From assembly GCF_039539445.1 (NCBI RefSeq), contig NZ_BAABDD010000015.1, positions 56,102 to 120,101 of the forward strand: DNA of 64,000 nt, written 5' to 3'. This DNA is from Salinactinospora qingdaonensis. Lineage in GTDB: Bacteria > Actinomycetota > Actinomycetes > Streptosporangiales > Streptosporangiaceae. The position numbers and the translations under genes were made by a program. A model generated the notes under the pieces. That model worked only from the letters and a program-made list of their open reading frames with translations, was not told where the DNA came from and ran no database searches. Below, piece by piece: positions 26,905-35,566 of this stretch (position 1 is the first letter of the stretch; every line of letters begins with the position of its first letter).

Positions 26905-29900
26905 GTGCCATCCCTGGACCCCGCTCGCCACATCGTTACGGCCGTCGTGGTCACGCATGACGGCGCTCGCTGGCTGCCCGAAACCCTGGAAGCCATTCGA
27001 GGCCAATCGCGGCCGGTACAGCGCGTGGTGGGCGTCGACACCACAAGCCGTGACCGCAGCGGGGCGATCCTCGCCGAGTACCTCGCTCCCGACGCGATCC
27101 TTACCCCGCCGCGCGACACCGGGTTCGGTGACGCGGTTCGCGCAGCGCTCGACCATCCCCGCGCCAACACCAGCTTCCCCGGCGCCGCAGAGGCCACCGA
27201 GTGGGTCTGGCTGCTCCACGACGACTGCACGCCCGACCCGGAGGCGCTGCGCCACCTGCTGACCGCCGCCGACGAAGATCCGCGGGCGGCCGTGCTAGGG
27301 CCGAAGCTGCGCGACTGGTTCGACCGCCGCCTGCTGGTAGAGGCCGGTGTCACCATCGACGGAGCGGGGCGGCGCGAGACCGGGCTGGAGCCGCGCGAGT
27401 TCGACCAAGGACAACACGACGGCACCCGCCAAGTGTTGGCCGTCTCCAGCGCCGGGATGCTCGTGCGTCGCGACGTCTGGGATGCCCTGGAAGGGTTCGA
27501 CCCCCGGCTGCCGCTATTCCGCGACGACATCGACTTTTGTTGGCGCGTCGGCGGTGCCGGCCACCGCGTTCTCCTCGTCGCCGACGCGGTGGCTTACCAC
27601 GCCGAAGCCGCTTCGCGCAGACGTCGCCGCATCAGCGCCACCAGCGACCACCCCCGCAGAGTCGACCGGCGCCATGCGATGTTCGTGCTGCTGGCCAACC
27701 TCCCCGCCGGCGCGATGGCCGTGGCACTGGTGCGCAACTCCTTCGCCTCGCTGCTGCGCATTTTCATGTACCTGCTGCTCAAGCAGCCGGCCAATGCTTT
27801 GGACGAGGCCATCGCGATCACCCTCGTCTACCTGATGCCGGTGCGGCTGATCACCGCGCGGTTCCGGCGCCGGCGCGACCGCCGCCGCACCTACAGCGCC
27901 ATCCAGCCCTATCTGGCGCGCGGTGTGGCGTTGCGCCAGTTCATGGACATGGTGGGCAACCTGTTGGGGGGTGCGCCCTCGCCCGACAGCCCTGGCCGCC
28001 ACCAAGCCGTGACCGTAGCTCCGCAGGCCGAGGAGGACGATCCCCTCCGCGATGACCACGGCCTCCTGCGCCGAGCGATCACCCACCCCGGTGTGCTGCT
28101 CGTGGTCAGCCTCGCCGTGGTCACGCTCGTGGCCGAACGTTCCCTGCTGTTGGGCGACCGGCTCGCCGGAGGCGCGCTCTTGCCCGTGTGGGGAAGCGCC
28201 AGTGATCTGTGGTCGATCTACCTCGCCAGTTGGCACGACGTCGGGGTCGGCTCGTCGGCGATCGCCCCGCCCTATATCGGGGTGTTGGCGATCCTGGCGA
28301 CGCTATTGCTGGGCAAACCGTGGCTGGCCGTCACCATTTTGCTTTTGGGGTGTGTCCCGCTGGCCGGGTTCACCGCCTACCTGCTCGCCCGGCGCGTCCT
28401 GCGCCACTGGCCGGCTCAGGTGTGGATGGCCGCCTCCTACGCGCTGCTCCCGGTGGCCACCGGCGCCGTGGCCCAAGGCCGTATCGGCACGGCGCTGGTC
28501 CATGCGCTCTTTCCGGTGTTGGGCATCCTCTTGACCCGGGTGCTGACCCTGCCGCCGCGCCTGTCGCGCCGCTCGGCGTGGGCATTGGCGTTGTTACTGG
28601 CGCTGGCCACGGCGTTCGTTCCGCTGGTGTGGCTGCTGGCGTTGCTCACCGGGCTGCTGGTCGCCGTGGCGTTCGGGCATATGGGGCGCAGGCTTCAGGT
28701 GAGCCTGGGGATCGCGCTCGTCGTGCCGCTGCTGTTGCTGATGCCGTGGACCCTCGACCTGCTGCTGCACCCGTCGCTGTGGCTGCTGGAAGCGGGCCTG
28801 TACCAGCCCGACCTGGCCGATCCGCGGTTGGCCCCCGAGGCGTTGCTGCTGCTGTCTCCCGGCGGCCCAGGGGTGCCCCCGCTGTGGGTGACGGCCGGCT
28901 TCCTCGCAGCGGCCCTGTGCGCGCTGCTGCTGCGCCGGCGCCGGATGCTGGTGGCGGTGGGCTGGAGTATGGCGCTGTTCGGGATTCTCGTGGCGATCGT
29001 GCTCAGCCGGGTCGCCGTGGAGCCGATCCAGGGCGGGCCCGCCGCTCCCGCCTGGCCGGGGGTCGCGCTGGCCTTCGCCGCGACCGCGATGCTGCTGTCG
29101 GCGGCCACCGCCGCCGACTCCTTCGACGTCATGCTGCGCATGGGCGGACTGCGCCGCGGCTTCGCGTTCTGTGTGGCCCTGTTGGCGCTGACCACCCCGG
29201 TGGCGTCGGCCGGGGTGTGGATGTGGCACGGAGTGGAGGGGCCGCTGTCGGGCAACGCGCGGCCCGCCATGCCGCCGTTCCTGGAATCGCTGAGCGCTGA
29301 CGGCACCCACCCGCGGACCCTGCTCATCTCGCCGGAGGAGGATGGTCCTATCAGCTACAGCGTGCTGCGTGGCCGCCCGCCGCGGTTGGGGGAAGCGCAG
29401 ATTCCGCCGCAGGAGGCCGCCAGCGACCAACTCAACGCCGTCGTGGCCGCCCTCGTCGGCGGACGAGGCGGCGAAGAGGCCCAAGCGTTGGCCGAGTTCG
29501 GTATCCGCTACGTGGTGCTGCCGGCTCCCACCGTGGGCGACGGCGTGGATGTCACGCTCGTCGACACGCTGGATGCCACGCCCGGCTTGGAGCGGCTCCA
29601 ACTCACCACCGACTTCGCCCTGTGGCGCTCGGTCTACGACACGGGACGGCTGCGCATCGTGGGGGAGTCGTCCGACGATCCGGTAGTGGTGCTCCAGAGT
29701 GGGTCGGTTGGTGCCGGGGTCGACGTCCCCTCCGGGCAGCAGCCCCGCACGCTGGTGCTGGCCGAGCCCGCCGACGAGGGGTGGCGCGCCACGCTCGACG
29801 GCACCGAACTCGCGGCCTCTTCGACCGAATACGGCATGCAAGCCTTCGAGTTGCCGGAGCGGGGCGGGCAGGTCGAGATCACCCGGGTCGGGGTGGCGCG

Positions 29901-30177
29901 TCAGGTGTGGCTGGGAGTCCAGGCTGTGCTGTTCCTCCTCACCCTGGTGCTCGCGCTGCCGGGGGTGCGCACCGAGGAGGAGTTGCGTCGCCAGGCCGAG
30001 CAGCCCAGCCCCCGCCCGCGGCGCCCCCGCGGCAGTACGGGCACGCGCCGTGCGGCGCGGCGCGGCCACCGGGGCACGCGCGCTCGGGCGGGCGGGCGCT
30101 CCTCGGCGGGGTCAGGCACGCCGGATGAGTCCAATCGGCACGGTCAGGCCAGTCGGGAAGGAGCACCGTCGGCGTGA
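26905..30177 (+). CDS. Giant GT2 glycosyltransferase fused to multi-pass membrane domain
   Basis: 1,090 residues. Residues 1-300 are a GT-A domain (VTAVVVTHDGARWLPETL, VGVDTTSRDRSG, WLLHDDCTPDP with the DD motif, RDDIDFCWRV). The C-terminal two-thirds are a large membrane region with a dozen or more helices, then a soluble domain from about 820 to 1000, a last helix and an Arg/Pro-rich tail. The GT2-plus-membrane plan is conserved in actinobacteria, next to DUF5719 genes. The role is presumably in cell-wall glycan synthesis, unproven. GTG start at 26905. Its stop overlaps the next gene start as GTGA, so the two are coupled. Confidence 0.85.
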   Translation: MPSLDPARHIVTAVVVTHDGARWLPETLEAIRGQSRPVQRVVGVDTTSRDRSGAILAEYLAPDAILTPPRDTGFGDAVRAALDHPRANTSFPGAAEATEWVWLLHDDCTPDPEALRHLLTAADEDPRAAVLGPKLRDWFDRRLLVEAGVTIDGAGRRETGLEPREFDQGQHDGTRQVLAVSSAGMLVRRDVWDALEGFDPRLPLFRDDIDFCWRVGGAGHRVLLVADAVAYHAEAASRRRRRISATSDHPRRVDRRHAMFVLLANLPAGAMAVALVRNSFASLLRIFMYLLLKQPANALDEAIAITLVYLMPVRLITARFRRRRDRRRTYSAIQPYLARGVALRQFMDMVGNLLGGAPSPDSPGRHQAVTVAPQAEEDDPLRDDHGLLRRAITHPGVLLVVSLAVVTLVAERSLLLGDRLAGGALLPVWGSASDLWSIYLASWHDVGVGSSAIAPPYIGVLAILATLLLGKPWLAVTILLLGCVPLAGFTAYLLARRVLRHWPAQVWMAASYALLPVATGAVAQGRIGTALVHALFPVLGILLTRVLTLPPRLSRRSAWALALLLALATAFVPLVWLLALLTGLLVAVAFGHMGRRLQVSLGIALVVPLLLLMPWTLDLLLHPSLWLLEAGLYQPDLADPRLAPEALLLLSPGGPGVPPLWVTAGFLAAALCALLLRRRRMLVAVGWSMALFGILVAIVLSRVAVEPIQGGPAAPAWPGVALAFAATAMLLSAATAADSFDVMLRMGGLRRGFAFCVALLALTTPVASAGVWMWHGVEGPLSGNARPAMPPFLESLSADGTHPRTLLISPEEDGPISYSVLRGRPPRLGEAQIPPQEAASDQLNAVVAALVGGRGGEEAQALAEFGIRYVVLPAPTVGDGVDVTLVDTLDATPGLERLQLTTDFALWRSVYDTGRLRIVGESSDDPVVVLQSGSVGAGVDVPSGQQPRTLVLAEPADEGWRATLDGTELAASSTEYGMQAFELPERGGQVEITRVGVARQVWLGVQAVLFLLTLVLALPGVRTEEELRRQAEQPSPRPRRPRGSTGTRRAARRGHRGTRARAGGRSSAGSGTPDESNRHGQASREGAPSA

Positions 30178-31622
30178 GACTCATCGTTGAGAACCGGTTC
30201 GCACTGTTGCTGCTGGTCGTGATCGCCCTGGCCGCGCTGTTCGGCGTTGCCACGGTGACGCGCCCGCCGGCCGATGCCACCTCCTCCGGCGCCGACCCCG
30301 TGGTCACCAGCGTGGAGTCGGCCGTGCGCGTGTGCCCGCCGATGCAGGGTGAGCAGCGCGCCTCCCGCCTGAGTGCCATGGCACCCGGCCGCGACGAGGA
30401 GGGGGGAACGCTGCTCGTCGGCCCCAACGAGACTGACGCCACTGCGCTCGACGAAACCCGGAGCGTGGGCCAACCTTGGGGGGTGGCGGTCACCGATATC
30501 GAACGCCACACCGTAGTCAAGGCCACCGGTGCCATGGCCGCGGGGCTGGAGGTCACCCAGACCACGATCGACACCCAAGAGGCCGACCGGCCCGCGATGA
30601 CGGAGCTTCGATGCGGCGAGCCGTCGCTGAGCACCTGGTTCGTGGCTCCCGGGGGCGAGTTGCTCGACGAGCTGCGGGTGTTTCTCGCCAACGTCGACGA
30701 CACCTCGGCCACCGCCAACATCGATCTCTACGCCACTGACGGCCCCGCCTTCTCCGAGGCCACGCGCGGCATCTCCGTGCCGGCTCACGGCGAGGAAAAG
30801 GTGGATCTGACCGGTCTCGTCGGCTCCACCGACGTGGTGGCGGTGCACGTTCGCACCAACTCCGGGCGCGTCGCCTCCTCGGTACTCACCGATGGCCCCG
30901 GAGCGGCGATGGACTGGGCACCCCCCACGGCCGCCCCAGCGACGCGCCATGTCATCCCCGGGGTTCCCCCGGGAAACGGCCCCCGCACGCTCATCGTCGC
31001 TGCGCCGGGCGACTCCGCCGCGGCGATCTCGGTGCGCGTCCTCACTCCCGAGGGCGAGGTCGAGAACGAGACCTTGGAAGGGTTCAGCGTCCCCCCGGCC
31101 GCCGCGGCGTCGCTGGATCTCGAAGGGCCGCTGGGTAAGCAGCCGGGCACCGTGGTGGTCGAGTCGCAGCAGCCGATCCTCGCCGGCGTGGCGATGCGCC
31201 GCGGCGACGATGACCCCGACATGGCCTACGCGACGGCGGTTGACCCGTTGGACGGCCGGCTCAACGGGCGCGCTACGGTTCCCGCCGCGCCGGAGGGCAC
31301 GACGACGTCACTGGTGTTCGGCGCGGTCGGCGAGTCGGCCACCGTGCGCGTCACTCCCGTCTCGTCCGAAGGTGAGCAGGGCGATACCGAGGAGGTCACT
31401 GTCGAACCCGATCACACGGTCATGCCGGAGCTGTCCGTCACCGAGGGCGGCAACGGTTGGATCGTGGATCTCGCGGAAGCCTCAGGGCCGGTGTACGCCG
31501 CCCGCCAGGTGCGGCGCGAGTCGGGCGAGGAACACGCCACCTCGATGCAGTCGTTGCGCCCGGCGCCGATGCGCCTCACGCTGCCGTCGGTGTGGAACAC
31601 CCTGTCCAGCACGGTGCCGTGA
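30174..31622 (+). CDS. DUF5719 family secreted/anchored protein
   Basis: 482 residues. An N-terminal helix (about 8-27, FALLLLVVIALAALFGVATV) anchors the protein or acts as an uncleaved signal. The extracellular part is beta-rich with repeats of the form LRVFLANVDDTSATANIDLY and VVVESQQPILAGVAMRRG, like the DUF5719 domain. The start overlaps the stop of the giant GT2 protein, with GGAAGGAG upstream, indicating a functional pair. It could be an extracellular partner that organises the glycan made by the GT2. Family function is unknown. Confidence 0.8.
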   Translation: MRLIVENRFALLLLVVIALAALFGVATVTRPPADATSSGADPVVTSVESAVRVCPPMQGEQRASRLSAMAPGRDEEGGTLLVGPNETDATALDETRSVGQPWGVAVTDIERHTVVKATGAMAAGLEVTQTTIDTQEADRPAMTELRCGEPSLSTWFVAPGGELLDELRVFLANVDDTSATANIDLYATDGPAFSEATRGISVPAHGEEKVDLTGLVGSTDVVAVHVRTNSGRVASSVLTDGPGAAMDWAPPTAAPATRHVIPGVPPGNGPRTLIVAAPGDSAAAISVRVLTPEGEVENETLEGFSVPPAAAASLDLEGPLGKQPGTVVVESQQPILAGVAMRRGDDDPDMAYATAVDPLDGRLNGRATVPAAPEGTTTSLVFGAVGESATVRVTPVSSEGEQGDTEEVTVEPDHTVMPELSVTEGGNGWIVDLAEASGPVYAARQVRRESGEEHATSMQSLRPAPMRLTLPSVWNTLSSTVP

Positions 31623-31653
31623 GTGAGGGGCGTGGCGAGGGCGGCGGCGCGGT

Positions 31654-32052
31654 TCAGGTGTCGCGGCGCGGGGGCCTCGGTGACTCTTCGCGCTGTTCGG
31701 GGTCGGATTTGACCACGCGCAGGTGAGCGCGCCGGTTGGTCTCCACCCCCTGCCCGACGGGGCCGGGGTTCGCGGGCGGGCGAGCTGCCTCGCGAACGGC
31801 GTTGGCCAGGGCCTCCAGGTCGTCACTGCCGGGCCCGCCCGTGTTGTCGGCGGGGAGCCGTACCACCTCCCAGCCACGGGGGGCGGTGAGGCGATCGGCG
31901 TGCATCGCGCACAGGTCGTAGCAGTGTGGCTCCACGTAGGCGGCCAGTGGTCCGACCACGGCCGTGGAGTCGGCGTAGACATAAGTAAGCGTGAAGACTG
32001 CTGGCTGCCGGCACGCGGTACGCGAGCAGCGACGTACGACGCTCACAGGCAC
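31654..32052 (-). CDS. DUF3499 family protein
   Basis: About 132 residues, matching Rv3258c and the DUF3499 family. The core is RRCSRTACRQPAVFTLTYVY followed by HCYDLCAMHADRLTAPRGWE, with two C-X(n)-C/H pairs that suggest a zinc-binding knuckle (CSRTAC and CYDLCAMHA). The C-terminus is Pro/Arg-rich and acidic. The frame extends upstream to 32280 but homologs start near the first cysteine; GTG at 32052 or 32046 fits. It is divergent from the zincin-like gene and convergent with DUF5719. Function unknown. Confidence 0.88.
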   Translation of the reverse strand: MPVSVVRRCSRTACRQPAVFTLTYVYADSTAVVGPLAAYVEPHCYDLCAMHADRLTAPRGWEVVRLPADNTGGPGSDDLEALANAVREAARPPANPGPVGQGVETNRRAHLRVVKSDPEQREESPRPPRRDT

Positions 32053-32157
32053 AGACGCTATCCGGTTCGGGGGCCACGCGCCAGCATGGGGGGCTTCGTG
32101 TCCATCACGCCGGCGTCGGGGCTGCGCGAGGAGGCGTCGATGACTTAGTCTCGAAGT

Positions 32158-32592
32158 GTGCGACGAATGCACCTTCACCGGTCTCAAGCCGACCGAGTGC
32201 GACGTAGGGACCGCCGCGGGCGGGGTATCCGCGGACCCCTGACGCCGCCGGAGCTGCCTGTTTCGCGGACCCGAGCCCAAGTCTTCGATGATCTGGTCCT
32301 CGACGCCGTCGAGCGCCTAGAACGGTTGTGGGCGCGCGAGCTCGCCGCCGTCGAGTTCTTGGTCGAGGATGTCCCTCTTGTGCCGAGAGGTGTCGGGGCC
32401 GAAGACGGCATTCCGTTCTCCCGGTTGGAGACCTCACCTTCGGGCCAGGCGCGCATCATCGTCTACCGGCGGCCGGTCGAGATCCGCACCACAGATCCCG
32501 AGGAGATGGCCTTACTGGTCTATGACACGGTCGTCGAGGAAGTCGCCAACCTGCTCGGTCTGGAGCCGGAGACCATCGATCCCGAGGCGTGA
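32158..32592 (+). CDS. Metallopeptidase-family (zincin-like) protein, degenerate metal site
   Basis: 144-residue member of the small zincin-like family corresponding to Rv3259. The N-terminus is Arg-rich (RRRDRRGRGIRGPLTPP), followed by FDDLVLDAVERLERLW and the core IVYRRPVEIRT. Where family members outside actinobacteria carry an HEVAH-type zinc motif, this protein has EEVAN (127-131) in VVEEVANLLGLE, so it probably cannot bind catalytic zinc. GTG at 32158 or the ATG nine bases on could start it. It is divergent from DUF3499 by about 105 bp and upstream of manB. Confidence 0.85.
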   Translation: MRRMHLHRSQADRVRRRDRRGRGIRGPLTPPELPVSRTRAQVFDDLVLDAVERLERLWARELAAVEFLVEDVPLVPRGVGAEDGIPFSRLETSPSGQARIIVYRRPVEIRTTDPEEMALLVYDTVVEEVANLLGLEPETIDPEA

Positions 32593-32697
32593 ACGCGACA
32601 GTCTGCGCTGTGGCGGCGGTTGTGTAGGTTGGGAACGCGCGGTCTGCCGCGGGGCCGTGCGACCTGGAGACCACACATCAACCCGTCCGGAGTAGCA

Positions 32698-34062
32698 GTG
32701 GATGACCTCGGTCAGATCTTCAAGGCTTACGACATCCGTGGTGTGATTCCAGACACACTTAACGCTGATATCGCCCGTTCGATAGGGGCGGCCTTCGCGC
32801 GGGTGATCGACGGCTCCGCAGTCGTCGTCGCCCACGACATGCGCCCCTCGTCCCCGGAGTTGGCTACGGCTTTCGCCGCGGGGGTCACCAGTCAGGGAGT
32901 GGACGTCACTCTGGCCGGACTGGGCTCCACCGACTTGCTTTACTTCGCTTCCGGCTACCTCGGGCTCCCGGGCGCCATGTTCACGGCCAGCCACAACCCA
33001 GCCCAGTACAACGGCATCAAGATGTGCCGGGCCGGGGCCGCCCCGATCGGCTCCGACAGCGGCCTAGCCGAGATCCAGCGCCTGGCCGAGCAGGGGGTGC
33101 CCGCTTACGACGGCCCGCAGGGCTCGACTGTCGAGCGCGACCTGCTGTCCGCGTACGCGGCCCACCTGCGTTCTCTGGTCGACCTCTCCGGCTGCCGCCA
33201 CCTCAAGGTCGTCGTCGACGCCGGTAACGGCATGGGCGGCTACACCGTGCCCGCCGTGCTCGGTGACACGCTGCTCGATCCCCTGCCGTTGGAGATCGTG
33301 CCCATGTACTTCGAGCTCGACGGCACCTTCCCCAACCACCCCGCCAACCCCATGGACGCGGCCAACATCGTCGACCTACAGGCTAAGGTCAGAGAGACCG
33401 GAGCCGACATCGGGCTGGCCTTCGACGGCGACGCCGACCGCTGCTTCGTCGTCGACGAGCGCGGCGACCCGGTCGCGCCCTCGGCGGTCACCGCCCTGGT
33501 TTCGGTGCAGGAACTCGCCAGGGAACCGGGCGCGACGATCATCCACAACCTCATCACTTCCAACGCGGTGCCCGAGATCGTCCGTGAGCACGGCGGCACC
33601 CCGGTGCGTACCCGGGTGGGCCACTCCTTCATCAAGGCCACCATGGCCGAGACGGGAGCCATCTTCGGCGGTGAGCACTCGGCTCACTACTACTTCCGGG
33701 ACTTCTGGCGCGCCGATACGGGCATGCTCGCGGCCATGCACGTGCTGCGGGTGCTCGGCTCTCAAGATCGGTCGCTTTCAGAGATCACCGCTGAGTACGC
33801 GCGCTACGCCGCCTCCGGGGAGATCAACTCCGAGGTGGCGGACCAGGCGGAGCGATCCGCCGCTGTCGAGCGCGCCTACGCCGGCCAGGAGGGGGTCACC
33901 GTCGACCATCTCGACGGGCTCACGGTGGCTTTCGCCGACGGTTCCTGGTTCAACCTGCGCGCCTCCAACACCGAGCCGTTGCTGCGGCTCAACGTCGAAG
34001 GGCCCGATCAGGCGACCATGGCCAAGCTGCGCGACGAGGTGCTAGCCATCATCAGGGCCTGA
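32698..34062 (+). CDS. manB: Phosphomannomutase/phosphoglucomutase
   Basis: 454-residue alpha-D-phosphohexomutase that interconverts mannose-6-P and mannose-1-P (and probably glucose analogues), supplying GDP-mannose and related donors. Landmarks: phosphoserine loop TASHNP with S98, the metal loop FDGDADRCFV, the sugar-binding GGEHSAHYYFRD, and the phosphate-binding RASNTEPLLRLN. The GTG at 32698 is placed by GGAG at 32689-32692 and gives the family N-terminus VDDLGQIFKAYDIRG. It corresponds to Rv3257c. It is probably co-transcribed with the Trm112-like and SIS genes downstream. Confidence 0.95.
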   Translation: MDDLGQIFKAYDIRGVIPDTLNADIARSIGAAFARVIDGSAVVVAHDMRPSSPELATAFAAGVTSQGVDVTLAGLGSTDLLYFASGYLGLPGAMFTASHNPAQYNGIKMCRAGAAPIGSDSGLAEIQRLAEQGVPAYDGPQGSTVERDLLSAYAAHLRSLVDLSGCRHLKVVVDAGNGMGGYTVPAVLGDTLLDPLPLEIVPMYFELDGTFPNHPANPMDAANIVDLQAKVRETGADIGLAFDGDADRCFVVDERGDPVAPSAVTALVSVQELAREPGATIIHNLITSNAVPEIVREHGGTPVRTRVGHSFIKATMAETGAIFGGEHSAHYYFRDFWRADTGMLAAMHVLRVLGSQDRSLSEITAEYARYAASGEINSEVADQAERSAAVERAYAGQEGVTVDHLDGLTVAFADGSWFNLRASNTEPLLRLNVEGPDQATMAKLRDEVLAIIRA

Positions 34063-34146
34063 CCCCTCGCCGCGTCCGTTCCCAGCCCCCGCCCGCTCTG
34101 GTCAACCAGTGGCGCGACATCGGCCGATCAGGAGAAACTGAGAGTT

Positions 34147-34323
34147 ATGACGACGAAAATCGACGATTGGCTGCTGGAAATCCTGGCCTGTCCCGAAAGT
34201 AAGGCGCCGCTGCGCCTCGACTCCGAGGCGGGCGAGTTGGTCTGTGACGAGAGCGGGCTGGCCTACCCCATCCGCGACGGTATCCCCGTCCTGCTGGTCG
34301 ACGAGGCACGAAAGATCAACTAG
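34147..34323 (+). CDS. Trm112-like small protein
   Basis: 58 residues: MTTKIDDWLLEILACPESKA and onward, with the family signature GLAYPIRDGIPVLLVDEA. Trm112/YcaR-type proteins are zinc-ribbon partners or chaperones. The usual two CxxC knuckles are here C15-P-E-S18 and C33-D-E-S36, so each pair keeps only one cysteine. It sits 84 bp after manB and 87 bp before the SIS gene, an arrangement conserved in actinobacteria. A weak GAGAG precedes the ATG. Confidence 0.9.
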   Translation: MTTKIDDWLLEILACPESKAPLRLDSEAGELVCDESGLAYPIRDGIPVLLVDEARKIN

Positions 34324-34409
34324 GGCCGGTGTCACGGGCCGCCCCTCGCGAGCGGCGCAGTCGATTCACCGATAGGCCCTAAGAACACCGGTTTCCACTG
34401 GAGGTAGCT

Positions 34410-35534
34410 GTGTCGCTCGTGTTTGAGGAACACCGTCTCGACGATGTCGCCGCGCGTCCCGAGCTCGATCCGGGCGCGCTGCTGCGTCGGACCGCCTCGG
34501 TGGCGGCGCGGGCGCGTTCGGCGCGTTCGGTCGCGCTGGAGGCCGGTTTGGCCACATTGGCAGAGCAGGGCCGTCCCCGCGCCGTCGTGGTCGTGGGAAC
34601 CGGGGAAGCCGCGCTGGCCGGGGAGCTGCTCGCCGCTGTGTGTGCGGGCAGCTCCCCGGTTCCGGTGAGCGTGGTCTCGGGCAGTCATCTGCCTGGGTGG
34701 GTCGGCGCCAACGACCTCGTGATGGCCGCTGCGGCCCTTCCCGGGCGCGAAGCCGACGACATCGCACAACTCGCTATGGAGGCCGTGCGGCGAGGCTGCC
34801 GGTTCTTCGCGGTGGGGTCGTCCGACGGCCCGCTGGCGGCGGTGGCTGAGCAAGCGCGCGCGCCCTATGCCGCGGTCACCGCCGAGCCCGGCGCCGCGCT
34901 ATGGCCGATCGCCATTCCCCTGCTCACCGCCGCTACCGAGGTCGGGGTGGCCGCGCTGCCCACCGACGTCTACGAGGCCGCGGCGGCCAAGCTGGAAGAG
35001 GCGGCCTGGATCAACGGCCCTTCCGTCGAAACCTTCGAGAACCCGGCCAAGACGCTCGCCTACGATCTTGCCGGCACGTTGCCGGTGGTGTGGGGCGCCG
35101 GCCCCGTCGCCGGGTTCGCCGCACGGTGGTTCGTGGCCAAGCTCGCCGCCAATGCCGGCTATCCGGCCGCGGCCGGCGAGTTTCCCGGGGCGGGCGCCGA
35201 ACAGCTCACCCTGCTGCGGGGGCCGTTCGGCGGCACAGGACCGCGCAGTATCTTCGACGATCCGATCGAGGACGACGTCACGCGGTTGCGCGCGGTCCTG
35301 CTGAGCGACACCGCCGATCCTCATGGGGCTGAGGGGTCAGTGGCCGAGCGGGAGATGGCCGCAGCAGTCGAGTTGGCTCGCGCCCGAGGTGTGGCGATTA
35401 GTGAACTCGGAACCGAAACCGGACGTGTGGTGGAACGAATGGCCGGTTTGCTCGCTCTAACCGAATACGTCACTGTTTACCTTGCTGTGGCTTATGGCCT
35501 AGACCCGTCAACGAATACTCTGGTCGCCGGATAG
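34410..35534 (+). CDS. SIS-domain sugar-phosphate isomerase-like protein
   Basis: 374 residues, corresponding to Rv3256c and resembling bifunctional phosphoglucose/phosphomannose isomerases. The N-terminal SIS domain has AVVVVGTGEAALAGELLA and VVSGSHLPGWVGANDLVMA. The C-terminal half has the PGI/PMI-type pieces PAKTLAYDLAGTLPVVWGAG and RLRAVLLSDTADP. It could interconvert fructose-6-P and mannose-6-P to feed manB, which would matter because no manA is present in this window. GTG start with GGAGG five bases upstream. Catalysis is inferred. Confidence 0.85.
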   Translation: MSLVFEEHRLDDVAARPELDPGALLRRTASVAARARSARSVALEAGLATLAEQGRPRAVVVVGTGEAALAGELLAAVCAGSSPVPVSVVSGSHLPGWVGANDLVMAAAALPGREADDIAQLAMEAVRRGCRFFAVGSSDGPLAAVAEQARAPYAAVTAEPGAALWPIAIPLLTAATEVGVAALPTDVYEAAAAKLEEAAWINGPSVETFENPAKTLAYDLAGTLPVVWGAGPVAGFAARWFVAKLAANAGYPAAAGEFPGAGAEQLTLLRGPFGGTGPRSIFDDPIEDDVTRLRAVLLSDTADPHGAEGSVAEREMAAAVELARARGVAISELGTETGRVVERMAGLLALTEYVTVYLAVAYGLDPSTNTLVAG

Positions 35535-35566
35535 AGCTATCCGCGCGACCGCTCTGGAGGATACCG

